This document shows positions 18,521 to 26,423 of a stretch of DNA of 64,000 nucleotides, one piece after another. This DNA comes from SHVO01 sp964576515 (GTDB lineage Bacteria > Pseudomonadota > Alphaproteobacteria > Rhodospirillales > Rhodospirillaceae): contig CAZNUW010000003.1 of the NCBI GenBank assembly GCA_964576515.1, positions 310,001 to 374,000 on the forward strand. The letters are read 5' to 3'. A model generated the notes under the pieces. It made no database searches. It was not told where the DNA came from and saw nothing but the letters and a program-made list of their open reading frames with translations. Numbering within the stretch: the first letter of the stretch is position 1; every line of letters starts with the position of its first letter. The translations under genes were made by a program, and so were the position numbers.

Positions 18521-18856
18521 TTAAGCGTTAGACCCGGGATTCGGGCTAAGCAGCTGTTTCTTATCAGGTTTCCCCTTCCACTCGTCCGCGTCGGAAGGGG
18601 TCTCGCCTTTGACCGTGATGTTCGGCCACTTGTCGGCGTAATCCTTATTGATATCAGACCACTCGGTGGCCGCTTCGTCCGAATCGGGGACGATGGCTTC
18701 CGCCGGGCACTCGGGTTCGCAGACCCCGCAATCGATGCACTCGTCGGGATGGATGACGAGCATGTTCTCGCCTTCGTAGAAGCAGTCCACCGGACACACT
18801 TCGACGCAGTCCATATATTTGCACTTGATGCAGTTTTCTGTGACGACGTACGCCAT
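18521..18856 (-). CDS. fdxA: 7Fe ferredoxin, FdxA type
   Basis: A 111-residue electron carrier beginning MAYVVTENCIKCKYMDCVEV with [3Fe-4S] and [4Fe-4S] ligand Cys patterns, then CIDCGVCEPECP. The start ATG at 18856 follows GAGGGGG. The C-terminal tail (about 45 residues, many acidic and Lys) is normal for alphaproteobacterial FdxA. It is a plausible partner for KorAB. In many alphaproteobacteria fdxA adjoins carD and the S4/helicase pair, as here. Confidence 0.95.
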   Translation of the reverse strand: MAYVVTENCIKCKYMDCVEVCPVDCFYEGENMLVIHPDECIDCGVCEPECPAEAIVPDSDEAATEWSDINKDYADKWPNITVKGETPSDADEWKGKPDKKQLLSPNPGSNA

Positions 18857-18964
18857 GCAACCCCCTCGCCGCCCACCAACCTCAACCACTGGGGCGATAT
18901 CAGGGTCTGCGTACTGCTTTTCGCGCGCCAGCGTCAAGGGACGGCCGCCTCGGGAGATTAGTCC

Positions 18965-19585
18965 ATGAACGATATCAAGCAGATACCGCCGGCGAGCGTG
19001 CGCAATACACCACCGTTGCGCGATGTGCTCACCCGCGTCCTCGGCCCCGATGCGCTGCCGCGCGGCCGTGTGCTCGAGATCGCCTCGGGGTCGGGCTATC
19101 ACGCGGCCGCTTTCGCGGCGGCGCTGGCGCATCTCGAATGGCAGCCGACGGACCCGGACGAAGGCGCCTGCGCGAGCATCGCCGCTTACGTCGCCGACGC
19201 AGGACTCGCGAACTTGCGCGCGCCGCTGACTCTGGATGCGGCCGCCGAGGCGTGGCCGATAACCAGCGCGGACGCCATGGTGTGCATCAACATGATCCAC
19301 ATCTCGCCGTGGGCGGCCACGGTCGGCCTGTTCCAGGGCGCCGCGCGCACGCTGCCCCCGGGCGGCGTCCTCGTCACATACGGCCCCTACGTGATCGACG
19401 GCGACTTCCAGGCGGGCAGCAATGTTGCGTTCGATCAGTCCTTGCGCGGCCGCAATCCGGCGTGGGGGGTCCGCGACCTGAAGGACATCGAACCGCTCGC
19501 CCGATCCTGCGGCTTTGAGCTGGCCGAGCGCATCGCCATGCCCGCGAACAACCACACCCTCGTCTTCAGGAAGACCTCCGTTTAG
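18965..19585 (+). CDS. DUF938-family SAM-dependent methyltransferase
   Basis: A 206-residue protein with a Rossmann methyltransferase motif VLEIASGSGYHAAAFAAALA near residue 36 and the DUF938 hallmark VCINMIHISPWAAT with GLFQGAARTLPPGG. An ATG start at 18965 is preceded by GGGAG. The substrate is unknown. It lies between fdxA (divergent) and the S4 protein gene (convergent, sharing four bases). Confidence 0.85.
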   Translation: MNDIKQIPPASVRNTPPLRDVLTRVLGPDALPRGRVLEIASGSGYHAAAFAAALAHLEWQPTDPDEGACASIAAYVADAGLANLRAPLTLDAAAEAWPITSADAMVCINMIHISPWAATVGLFQGAARTLPPGGVLVTYGPYVIDGDFQAGSNVAFDQSLRGRNPAWGVRDLKDIEPLARSCGFELAERIAMPANNHTLVFRKTSV

Positions 19586-19917
19586 GAAGTTGGGCGGCCC
19601 GTGATGGGGCGACGCACGGCCGGCGCCGCTTCTTCCCAGGAGAGGCGTTCGGGCGGCGATGGTTCATCGTAAAGTGTCCGCGCTTCCGCCGGCGGGCCGC
19701 GGCGTTCGCCGGTGTCGCGCACGATCACCGTGCGCCTGACCGGACCCAGCACGACGGCGACGACGTCGCCCGGATGCACCAGCGCCGCCATTTTCTGGAC
19801 CGGCTGGCCGTTGAGGGACACTTGGCCGCGTTCGATCAGCTTCTGCACAACGCCGCGCGTCTTGCCGAAGCGGGCGTACCAAAGCCACTTGTCCAGCCGG
19901 AGCGCGCCGGCGCTCAC
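19582..19917 (-). CDS. S4-domain RNA-binding protein (Hsp15/RSP-like)
   Basis: A 111-residue protein; the start is GTG at 19917, overlapping the helicase stop as GTGA. The S4 fold spans residues 6-55: LRLDKWLWYARFGKTRGVVQ, then GQVSLNGQPVQKMAALVHPGD. Small S4 proteins of this size are like E. coli Hsp15, which binds stalled 50S subunits. It is coupled to an RNA helicase, suggesting a shared RNA or ribosome-related task. The C-terminus is Arg/Pro-rich. Confidence 0.88.
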   Translation of the reverse strand: MSAGALRLDKWLWYARFGKTRGVVQKLIERGQVSLNGQPVQKMAALVHPGDVVAVVLGPVRRTVIVRDTGERRGPPAEARTLYDEPSPPERLSWEEAAPAVRRPITGRPTS

Positions 19918-22442
19918 GAGGAGATCAATTGTTTGAGGACGGCGAAGGGCGAGTCCGCGTTCACGGGTTCCACGCGCGCCTTGCTCTGATGCGCCGGCGC
20001 GGCATGGGGCGGACGGCGGCGCTTCAGCCGGAAGGCAAGGCCGGTCTCTTCGATCCTGGCCTTGAAACCGAGCGCCCGCAACACGTCGGCGCCGGTCGCC
20101 GCGTTGATGCCAAGCAGCGATAAGGTCTCGGGCGGCAGCACCGTGACTTTCTCGCGGGCCAGCTTGCGCGCCGTGCCCGCGAATCGTTCCAGCATATCGA
20201 TCCGATAGCCCGCGGCCCCCAGCGGCTGATATCCGCAAGCGCGGTAGAAGTCGTGCGGCGCGCCGGATTCCAGCGGGATCGAGACGCGCCCTTCTTGCGG
20301 CAACCGCGGCGGCGGGCGGTCGCGATGCCCTGCAATCCACAAGAGTCCGCGCAGGCGCGCGGGCGCGGCTTTCAACAGCGCCGGCATGAAGACATGTTCC
20401 GTCCCGAACCGGACCCCGGCCTTGGCGAGGGCTTTGCGGTCCTCGGGGCCGAGCGCTTTCAATTGCTGCTCGACCACCGCGCGAGGGACGACACCCAGCG
20501 TTTCGGTCAGATGAAAGAGAATGCCGCGCACGGCGGGCGGCGCGGCATCCTGGCGCGCTTTGGCCAAGGGTTCGAGAAGCCGGCCGATGTGCTGCGTCAT
20601 CCAGGCGCGCAGCCGGGCTTCGAGCCTGATGCGGTCGGCGGCGTCGATTCGTTCGTCGGCGGGAATCTCGATCTGCGGACGCAAGGGTTCGCTGCCGCCG
20701 ACAACAACCGCGATAACTTCGTCCTGCCAGACGATGCGCGCCTCGTCGTCCAGGCGGAAGGCGTCGTCGGCGCTTGCGACAATGGCGTCGATTCGCGCGG
20801 CGATGAGCGGCCGCAACGCCGCGTTCGCCGCATTGACGACGGCCTTGTCCGCCGTGCGCAAGCCGGTCCGGTCGGCGCGGAATCGCAAGCCTTCGAGATG
20901 GCCCAGGCGATGGCCGTCGACGGTCACCATCCCGTCGTCGGCGATATCCGCCGCCATGACATCGTCGCCGCGCAGCCGTTTGACGAGGTGCGCGGTGCGG
21001 CTGTCGACGAACTGTTTGGTCAGTTTGTCGTGCAGCGCGTCCGACAGGCGATCCTCGACCGCGCGTGTCTTCTCCTGCCAGGCGCGCGCATCCGTCATCC
21101 AATCGCCCCGGTGGGAAAGATAGGTCCAGATGCGGATCGCCGCGATGCGGTCCATCAGCACATGAATGTCGCCGTCGGTGCGGTTCAGCCGCTCGACGTG
21201 ACCCGAGACCCATTCGTCGGGCATCACTTCGTCGCGCTCGGTCAGGTGTTCATAGACTTGTGACATAAGGCGGCCGTGGATCTCCGCCCGCACCTTGCGG
21301 AAATCCGGCACCTGCGCCACGTCCCAAAGCAGACGCAGCCGCGCGGGCGAGACCGCGCGATCGCGCACGACCGACTCCTTTGTCATCGCTTCCAGGACCA
21401 GTTGATCGTCGGCCGGCGGCGGCCGGATCAGCGAGGGCGACGGCGGCGGATACTTGAGCGAGACCATCAGCGCCTCGAGCGAGGTGAAACGCAGCTCGTC
21501 GTTGCGCCAGAACAGGTGCTGCAGCGGCGGGAACTCGTGGGATTCCACGCGCGCGATGATGTCGGGATCGATATCGGGGACCTCGCCCGTCACGCCAAAC
21601 GTGCCGTCGTTCATATGCCGGCCGGCGCGGCCCGCGATTTGGGCGACTTCCGGCGCGGTCAATGCGCGCGGCGCGCGGCCGTCGAACTTGTTCATCGCGG
21701 CGAAGGCCACATGGTCGACGTCCATGTTAAGGCCCATGCCGATCGCGTCCGTGGCCACCATGTAGTCGACGTCGCCGTTTTGATACAGCGCCACCTGTGC
21801 ATTCCGAGTCCGCGGCGACAAGGCGCCCATCACGACGGCCGCGCCCCCGCGATGCCGGCGGATCAACTCGGCGATGCCATAGACTTCCGACACCGAGAAG
21901 GCGACCACCGCGGACCGGCGCGGCAAACGGGTCAGTTTCTTGGCGCCCGTGTAACTTAGTTTCGAGAACCGCGGACGGGTGATGAATTCCACGCCGGGCA
22001 CGAGCCGCCGGATCAGAGGCTTGATGGTCTCCGCGCCCAGGAACATCGTTTCCATCGTTCCCCGGGCGTGCAGAAGACGGTGCGTGAACACATGGCCGCG
22101 GTCGGAATCGGCGGCAAGTTGGATCTCGTCCACCGCAAGAAACGCGACCTCACGGTCCAACGGCATGCTTTCGACGGTGCAGATGTAATAACGGGGATTG
22201 GCGGGGATGATCTTTTCCTCGCCCGTGATGAGCGCCACCGCGCCCGCGCCGCGCGCGCGCACCACACGATCGTAGTTCTCGCGCGCGAGCAGGCGCAGCG
22301 GAAACCCGATCATGCCCGTGGCATGACCGAGCATCCGGTCCATGGCGAGATAAGTTTTACCGGTGTTGGTCGGACCAAGCACGGCCGTCACGGCGCCGCT
22401 TTTTGGGGGCGGCGCCGCGTCGGAACCAAAATCAGCGGTCAC
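19914..22442 (-). CDS. SUV3-like superfamily 2 RNA helicase
   Basis: An 842-residue NTP-dependent helicase related to mitochondrial Suv3. Walker A is GPTNTGKT near residue 24, motif II is VDEIQLA (DEIQ box), motif III-like LGAET, and the second RecA domain has VATDAIGMGLNMDVDHVAF and QIAGRAGR. The long C-terminal half is helical with a charged tail. In alphaproteobacteria this gene is commonly linked to the S4 protein and ferredoxin as here. It is translationally coupled to the S4 gene. Confidence 0.9.
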   Translation of the reverse strand: MTADFGSDAAPPPKSGAVTAVLGPTNTGKTYLAMDRMLGHATGMIGFPLRLLARENYDRVVRARGAGAVALITGEEKIIPANPRYYICTVESMPLDREVAFLAVDEIQLAADSDRGHVFTHRLLHARGTMETMFLGAETIKPLIRRLVPGVEFITRPRFSKLSYTGAKKLTRLPRRSAVVAFSVSEVYGIAELIRRHRGGAAVVMGALSPRTRNAQVALYQNGDVDYMVATDAIGMGLNMDVDHVAFAAMNKFDGRAPRALTAPEVAQIAGRAGRHMNDGTFGVTGEVPDIDPDIIARVESHEFPPLQHLFWRNDELRFTSLEALMVSLKYPPPSPSLIRPPPADDQLVLEAMTKESVVRDRAVSPARLRLLWDVAQVPDFRKVRAEIHGRLMSQVYEHLTERDEVMPDEWVSGHVERLNRTDGDIHVLMDRIAAIRIWTYLSHRGDWMTDARAWQEKTRAVEDRLSDALHDKLTKQFVDSRTAHLVKRLRGDDVMAADIADDGMVTVDGHRLGHLEGLRFRADRTGLRTADKAVVNAANAALRPLIAARIDAIVASADDAFRLDDEARIVWQDEVIAVVVGGSEPLRPQIEIPADERIDAADRIRLEARLRAWMTQHIGRLLEPLAKARQDAAPPAVRGILFHLTETLGVVPRAVVEQQLKALGPEDRKALAKAGVRFGTEHVFMPALLKAAPARLRGLLWIAGHRDRPPPRLPQEGRVSIPLESGAPHDFYRACGYQPLGAAGYRIDMLERFAGTARKLAREKVTVLPPETLSLLGINAATGADVLRALGFKARIEETGLAFRLKRRRPPHAAPAHQSKARVEPVNADSPFAVLKQLISS

Positions 22443-22472
22443 GGCCGCGAAGGTCCTCCGGGAAAATCGACT

Positions 22473-22862
22473 TTACACAGCTTCGGTATTGTAACGTTCC
22501 TCGGCGCGCGTGGTGCGGCGTTCGCGCATACGCGCCACATAATCCTTAAGTTGACGCTCCATGGCGGCAAAGGCGTCGCGCAATGCAATTTGGATGTCCT
22601 CGTGATCTTTCAGGCTGTCGGCGCGCTTCGGGTCGCGCTTCACGATCAATTCGTCGCCCGGCACCTCCAGGACGATCGACACATGATACGGCTGACCGTT
22701 CGGACTGGCGTGATTGGCCTTGTGATGGCGTTCCACCACCACGCGGCACCCCGTGATGCGATCGAAGAATTGTTCGAGTTTTGCGACCTTCTCGCGGATG
22801 CGGGTTTCGACCGCATCAGACTTATCGAGTCCATGGAAAGAGATCTGGACCGGGACTTGCAT
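22473..22862 (-). CDS. hpf: Short ribosome hibernation promoting factor (HPF/YfiA family)
   Basis: A 129-residue protein that binds the 30S decoding region in slow growth. The start ATG at 22862 gives MQVPVQISFHGLDKSDAVET. The fold follows RIREKVAKLEQFF, the VVVERHHKAN strand and the basic DEDIQIALRDAF-like helix. It lacks the C-terminal dimerisation domain of long HPF, so 100S formation would need another factor. It is upstream of the helicase gene on the same strand (30 bases). Confidence 0.9.
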   Translation of the reverse strand: MQVPVQISFHGLDKSDAVETRIREKVAKLEQFFDRITGCRVVVERHHKANHASPNGQPYHVSIVLEVPGDELIVKRDPKRADSLKDHEDIQIALRDAFAAMERQLKDYVARMRERRTTRAEERYNTEAV

Positions 22863-23127
22863 ATCAGGCTCCGTACTGTTGAACCAAAATCAACCCCTAT
22901 CGCCCCTCGGGTCGCGTGAGGGGGCCCCCGTTCATGATGATGGGACTGCCCGGGCCGAAGAGCAACCGCCTCGCGCCCGTTTTTGCCGTCCGCCGCGCAA
23001 AAAAACCTAATGACGCCAAGGGGCCATAACCCCTTGCCAGACCCGACTCCACAGCACATATCTGCCGCCGTCCGGGGCGTCTCTATCGCGGCGCCTCCCT
23101 TTTCGATCAGCGTCACGGGATAAGATC
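22863..23127. other. Divergent region between hpf and htpG
   Basis: 265 bases with a G- and A-rich stretch near 22975-23010. On the plus strand, CCCTTGCC at 23031-23038 and CACATAT at 23055-23061 have the look of a heat-shock sigma (RpoH) promoter for htpG, at a slightly loose spacing of 16 bases. This is weak evidence. An AGCGTCACGGGAT stretch precedes the htpG ATG without a strong Shine-Dalgarno. Confidence 0.35.
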
Positions 23128-24999
23128 ATGAGTTCCACAACCGCCGCCCCCGCCGAGACTCGCGCCTTCCAAGCCGAAGTGGCGAAGCTTTTGGATATCG
23201 TCGTCCACTCGCTTTATTCGAACCGCGAGATTTTCCTGCGCGAATTGATCTCGAACGCGTCGGACGCCTGCGACAAGCTGCGTTACGCGGCGCTGACGGA
23301 ACCGAAGCTCCTGGAGGACGGCGGCGCCGATTTCGCGATTCACCTTGGCGTTGACAAGGCCGCCAAGACACTCGCGATCAGCGACAACGGCATCGGCATG
23401 TCCCGGGACGAGTTGATCGCGAACCTCGGGACGATCGCGAAATCCGGCACGGCGGAATTCCTGAAAGCCGCCACGCAAGACAAGAAGTCCAAGGACGTCA
23501 ATCTCATCGGCCAATTCGGCGTCGGGTTCTATTCCGCCTTCATGGTGGCCGACAAAGTCGAGGTGATCTCGCGCAAGGCCGGCGACGCCCAGGCCTGGAT
23601 CTGGACCAGCGAGGGCAAAGGCGAGTTCAGCGTCTCGGAGTTCGAGAACGCCCCGCGCGGCACACGGATCGTCCTTCACGTCAAAGAGGACGCCGTGGAA
23701 TTCCTTGAAGCGCAGCGCCTGCGCCATGTGGTGAAGACCTACTCCGACCATATCGCGCTGCCGGTGATCCTGGACGCCGTTCCCGACGAGAAGGATGCGG
23801 CGCCGGAAACGCTCAACAGCGCGTCGGCCTTGTGGATGCGCCCAAAGAACGAGATCACGCCGGAGCAATACACCGAGTTCTATCACGGCATCGCGCACGC
23901 GTTCGACGAACCGTGGCACACCCTGCACTATCGCGCCGAAGGGGCCATCGAATACACGGCGCTGCTTTTCATTCCGTCGCAAAAGCCTTTCGACCTGTTC
24001 CACCCGGAACGAAAAAACCAAGTGCGGCTTTACGTGAACCGCGTGTTCATCTCGGACCAGCTTGACGGCCTTGTGCCGCGCTATCTGCGTTTTGTGCGCG
24101 GCGTGGTGGACTCGTCCGATCTGCCGCTGAACGTCAGCCGCGAAATGCTGCAGAACAACCCGATGCTGCGCAAAATCCAAAGCGGCTTGGTGAAACGCCT
24201 GTTGAAGGACCTGAAAGACCGCGCCTCGGACAGCGCCGCCTACGGCGTGTTCTGGAAAACTTTTGGCCCGGTGTTCAAGGAAGGCCTGTACGAGGACTTC
24301 GAACGCCGTGACGACCTTCTGGACCTCGCGCGCTTTACCACCACCGCCGGTGAGATGGTCAGCCTGAAGGACTACGCGGGCCGTATGAAAGAAGGCCAGG
24401 ATGCGATTTACTACATCACCGGCGAAAAGCTGGATGCCGTGAAAGCGAGTCCGCAACTTGAAGGCTTCGCCGCGAAGGGCATTGAAGTCCTGTTGCTCAC
24501 CGATCCCATCGACGAATTCTGGGTTCCGTCCGTCAACGCCTACGACAAGAAGCCGTTCAAGTCCGTCGCCGAGGCAGGCACCGATCTTTCAAAGGTGAGC
24601 GGCGCGGACGACAAGGCCGAGGAACCGTCACCCGAGGCGGCGAACGTGGTCGAGAAGCTGAAAACGGCGCTCGGCGACGCCGTCGCCGACGTTCGCGCGT
24701 CCACCCGACTCACCGAAAGCCCGGTGTGTCTGGTCTCGGATACGGGCGGCATGAGCCTGCACCTCGCGCGCATGCTGAAACAGCATGGCGAAGCCGGGGC
24801 GGATCTCGGGATCCGCAAGGTGCTGGAGATCAATCCCAAGCACGGCCTGATCAAGCGGTTTGAAAACCTCGACGGTGAGCCGCTGAAGGACGCGGCCCTC
24901 CTGTTGCTCGACCAGGCGCGCATCGTCGAGGGCGAAACCGTGCCGGATCCGGCCGCTTTCGCGCGCCGTCTGGCGAAGGTCATGGAACGAGGCCTGTAA
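23128..24999 (+). CDS. htpG: Hsp90-family molecular chaperone HtpG
   Basis: A 623-residue ATP-dependent chaperone. The N-terminal GHKL ATPase domain has LYSNREIFLRELISNASDAC with catalytic Glu and Asn, DNGIGM, and GQFGVGFYSAFMVAD. The middle domain includes RLYVNRVFISD and LPLNVSREMLQ. The C-terminal dimerisation domain lies after about residue 500. The length is normal. It is transcribed alone and convergent to thrS. Confidence 0.97.
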   Translation: MSSTTAAPAETRAFQAEVAKLLDIVVHSLYSNREIFLRELISNASDACDKLRYAALTEPKLLEDGGADFAIHLGVDKAAKTLAISDNGIGMSRDELIANLGTIAKSGTAEFLKAATQDKKSKDVNLIGQFGVGFYSAFMVADKVEVISRKAGDAQAWIWTSEGKGEFSVSEFENAPRGTRIVLHVKEDAVEFLEAQRLRHVVKTYSDHIALPVILDAVPDEKDAAPETLNSASALWMRPKNEITPEQYTEFYHGIAHAFDEPWHTLHYRAEGAIEYTALLFIPSQKPFDLFHPERKNQVRLYVNRVFISDQLDGLVPRYLRFVRGVVDSSDLPLNVSREMLQNNPMLRKIQSGLVKRLLKDLKDRASDSAAYGVFWKTFGPVFKEGLYEDFERRDDLLDLARFTTTAGEMVSLKDYAGRMKEGQDAIYYITGEKLDAVKASPQLEGFAAKGIEVLLLTDPIDEFWVPSVNAYDKKPFKSVAEAGTDLSKVSGADDKAEEPSPEAANVVEKLKTALGDAVADVRASTRLTESPVCLVSDTGGMSLHLARMLKQHGEAGADLGIRKVLEINPKHGLIKRFENLDGEPLKDAALLLLDQARIVEGETVPDPAAFARRLAKVMERGL

Positions 25000-25003
25000 G
25001 CGC

Positions 25004-26203
25004 TCATTTGAACGCTTCGGGTTTAAGGCGGGCGATCGCCGCGGCAAGGTCGAGAATGTCCTGGCCGCCGTCGGCTCGCCGCAACGCGACCGTGCCGTCC
25101 CGGGCTTCATTCGCGCCGACCGCGATGAAAACGGGAATCCCGGACTCGCGCGCGTCGGCCACCTTCCGGCCGATCCGGGCCGCGCGCGTATCGGCACTCG
25201 CCCGGAAACCGGCGGCGGCGAATGCGTCGCACACCCGGCCGGCGTAGTCCGCGCCGGTCTCGGAGACCGACGCCACCACGATCTGATCGGGCGCAAGCCA
25301 GACAGGCAATCGGCCCTCGTAGTGTTCCAGCAACATGGCGATGAACCGCTCGATGCTGCCGAGCACGGCATGATGGATCATCACCGGCCGCAGGCGGTTA
25401 TTGTCCGAATCCACGTAACGCGCGTCGAGCTTGTCGGGCAGCACAAGATCGAGCTGGATCGTGCCGCACTGCCACTCGCGCCCGCGCGCATCCTTCAGCA
25501 CGAACTCGAGCTTCGGCCCATAGAACGCGCCCTCGCCGGGCTGCACGCGGTAGGCCAAGCCCGCCGCGTCGGCGGCGGCCTGAAGCGAAGCCTCGGCGCG
25601 GTCCCAGACGTCTTCCGCGCCTTCACGCACAAGGGGGCGGGTCGAGAAACCGACGATCACATCCTCGAACCCGAAATCCGCATAGACATCGCGCAGGAGA
25701 CCGCAGAACCGCGCAACCTCGGGCACCACATGCTCCTGCAGGCAGAAGATGTGGGCGTCGTCCTGCACGAAGGCGCGGGTACGCATCAGCCCGGCGAGCG
25801 CGCCGGACGGTTCGTTGCGATGGCAGAGGCCGAACTCCGCGTAGCGCAGCGGCAGATCGCGGAACGAACGCAGGTCCGCATTGAAGATCTGCACATGTCC
25901 CGGGCAACTCATGGGTTTGAGGGCGTAGTCGCGATGTCCGTCGTCGCCGTCCTGGTGGAACGAAAACATGTTTCCGCCGAACTTCTGCCAGTGACCGCTC
26001 TTCTCCCACAGCGCGCGTGAGAGGACTTGCGGCGTCCTGATTTCGGCGAAACCCGCCTTGCGCATGCGCGCGCGGATGTAGTCCTCGATCAGGTGGTAGA
26101 GCGCGAAGCCGCGCGGATGCCAGAACACCATGCCCGGGCCTTCCTCCTGCTGGTGGAAGAGGCCGAGTTTTCGTCCCAGATATCGATGATCGTTCACGTC
26201 CAT
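25004..26203 (-). CDS. Threonyl-tRNA synthetase lacking the N-terminal TGS and editing domains
   Basis: A 399-residue class II synthetase that charges tRNA-Thr. Relative to usual bacterial ThrRS (about 640 residues), the protein starts just before the catalytic core, so both the TGS domain and the Ser-tRNA editing domain are missing. The core is intact: the zinc ligands are Cys100 (PMSCPGH), His151 (DDAHIF) and His277 (PVMIHHAV); motif 2 is FGLCHRNEPSGALAGLMRTR and motif 3 is VLGSIERF. The anticodon domain runs from about residue 305. The start has AGGAG seven to eight bases upstream, and no in-frame extension reaches upstream before the terminator. A threonine attenuator precedes it. Fidelity against serine may depend on another factor or on a second ThrRS elsewhere. 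Confidence 0.93.
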   Translation of the reverse strand: MDVNDHRYLGRKLGLFHQQEEGPGMVFWHPRGFALYHLIEDYIRARMRKAGFAEIRTPQVLSRALWEKSGHWQKFGGNMFSFHQDGDDGHRDYALKPMSCPGHVQIFNADLRSFRDLPLRYAEFGLCHRNEPSGALAGLMRTRAFVQDDAHIFCLQEHVVPEVARFCGLLRDVYADFGFEDVIVGFSTRPLVREGAEDVWDRAEASLQAAADAAGLAYRVQPGEGAFYGPKLEFVLKDARGREWQCGTIQLDLVLPDKLDARYVDSDNNRLRPVMIHHAVLGSIERFIAMLLEHYEGRLPVWLAPDQIVVASVSETGADYAGRVCDAFAAAGFRASADTRAARIGRKVADARESGIPVFIAVGANEARDGTVALRRADGGQDILDLAAAIARLKPEAFK

Positions 26204-26245
26204 GTCCGCATCTCCTGTTGGGCCGGAGACGGATGGGGCGTGTTT

Positions 26246-26290
26246 GAAAAACCAAAGGCCCCGTCCGTTGCCGGCGGGGCCTTTTGGGTT
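26246..26290 (-). terminator. Attenuator terminator in the thrS leader
   Basis: Minus-strand intrinsic terminator between the leader peptide stop and thrS. Arms AAAGGCCCCG (26275-26284) and CGGGGCCTTT (26254-26263) give a perfect 10-bp stem, extended on the top by CCG/CGG around a GCAA loop with one bulged A, and at the base by CC/GG across one bulge. TTTTT follows immediately (26251-26247). It lies about 43 bases before the thrS start, in the expected attenuator position. Confidence 0.9.
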
Positions 26291-26307
26291 GTGTCGCGAG
26301 AAAAGAA

Positions 26308-26388
26308 TTAGCGCGCGCGATACCCCAACGGCCCAACCGGGTGGGTCGTCGTGGTCGTCGTCGTCGAGAAGAAGCGCGCGTAGTTCAT
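26308..26388 (-). CDS. Threonine-rich leader peptide controlling thrS
   Basis: A 26-codon open frame beginning ATG AAC TAC (MNYARFFS) and then seven consecutive threonine codons (codons 9-15, positions 26364-26344; five ACG and two ACC), followed by HPVGPLGYRAR and a TAA stop. A terminator hairpin starts 24 bases after the stop, and the next gene is a threonyl-tRNA synthetase. This is the classic arrangement of ribosome-mediated attenuation: low charged tRNA-Thr stalls the ribosome on the Thr run and lets the synthetase be transcribed. The leader segment CCGUUGGGG (26331-26323) is complementary to CAACGG in the terminator loop and to CCCC in its 5' arm, giving a plausible antiterminator. No Shine-Dalgarno is visible before the AUG; it may be leaderless. 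Confidence 0.88.
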   Translation of the reverse strand: MNYARFFSTTTTTTTHPVGPLGYRAR

Positions 26389-26393
26389 GGCGA

Positions 26394-26423
26394 CATCTAG
26401 CGCGCGCGATGGAAAATTGTCAA
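26394..26423 (-). promoter_or_regulatory. Predicted promoter for the thrS leader
   Basis: A consensus -35 TTGACA (26423-26418) and a -10 candidate CTAGAT (26400-26395) with 17-base spacing, or TAGATG (26399-26394) with 18. A start point 6-8 bases further falls at or beside the leader ATG at 26388. The -35 begins directly after the TGA stop of the preceding TPR gene. Confidence 0.7.

Noticed and set aside
19914..21213. A frame joining the S4 protein to a long N-terminal extension
   Set aside because: The extension lies within the helicase gene in another frame, Arg-rich and unlike a protein. The GTG at 19917 overlaps the helicase stop as GTGA, a normal coupled start.
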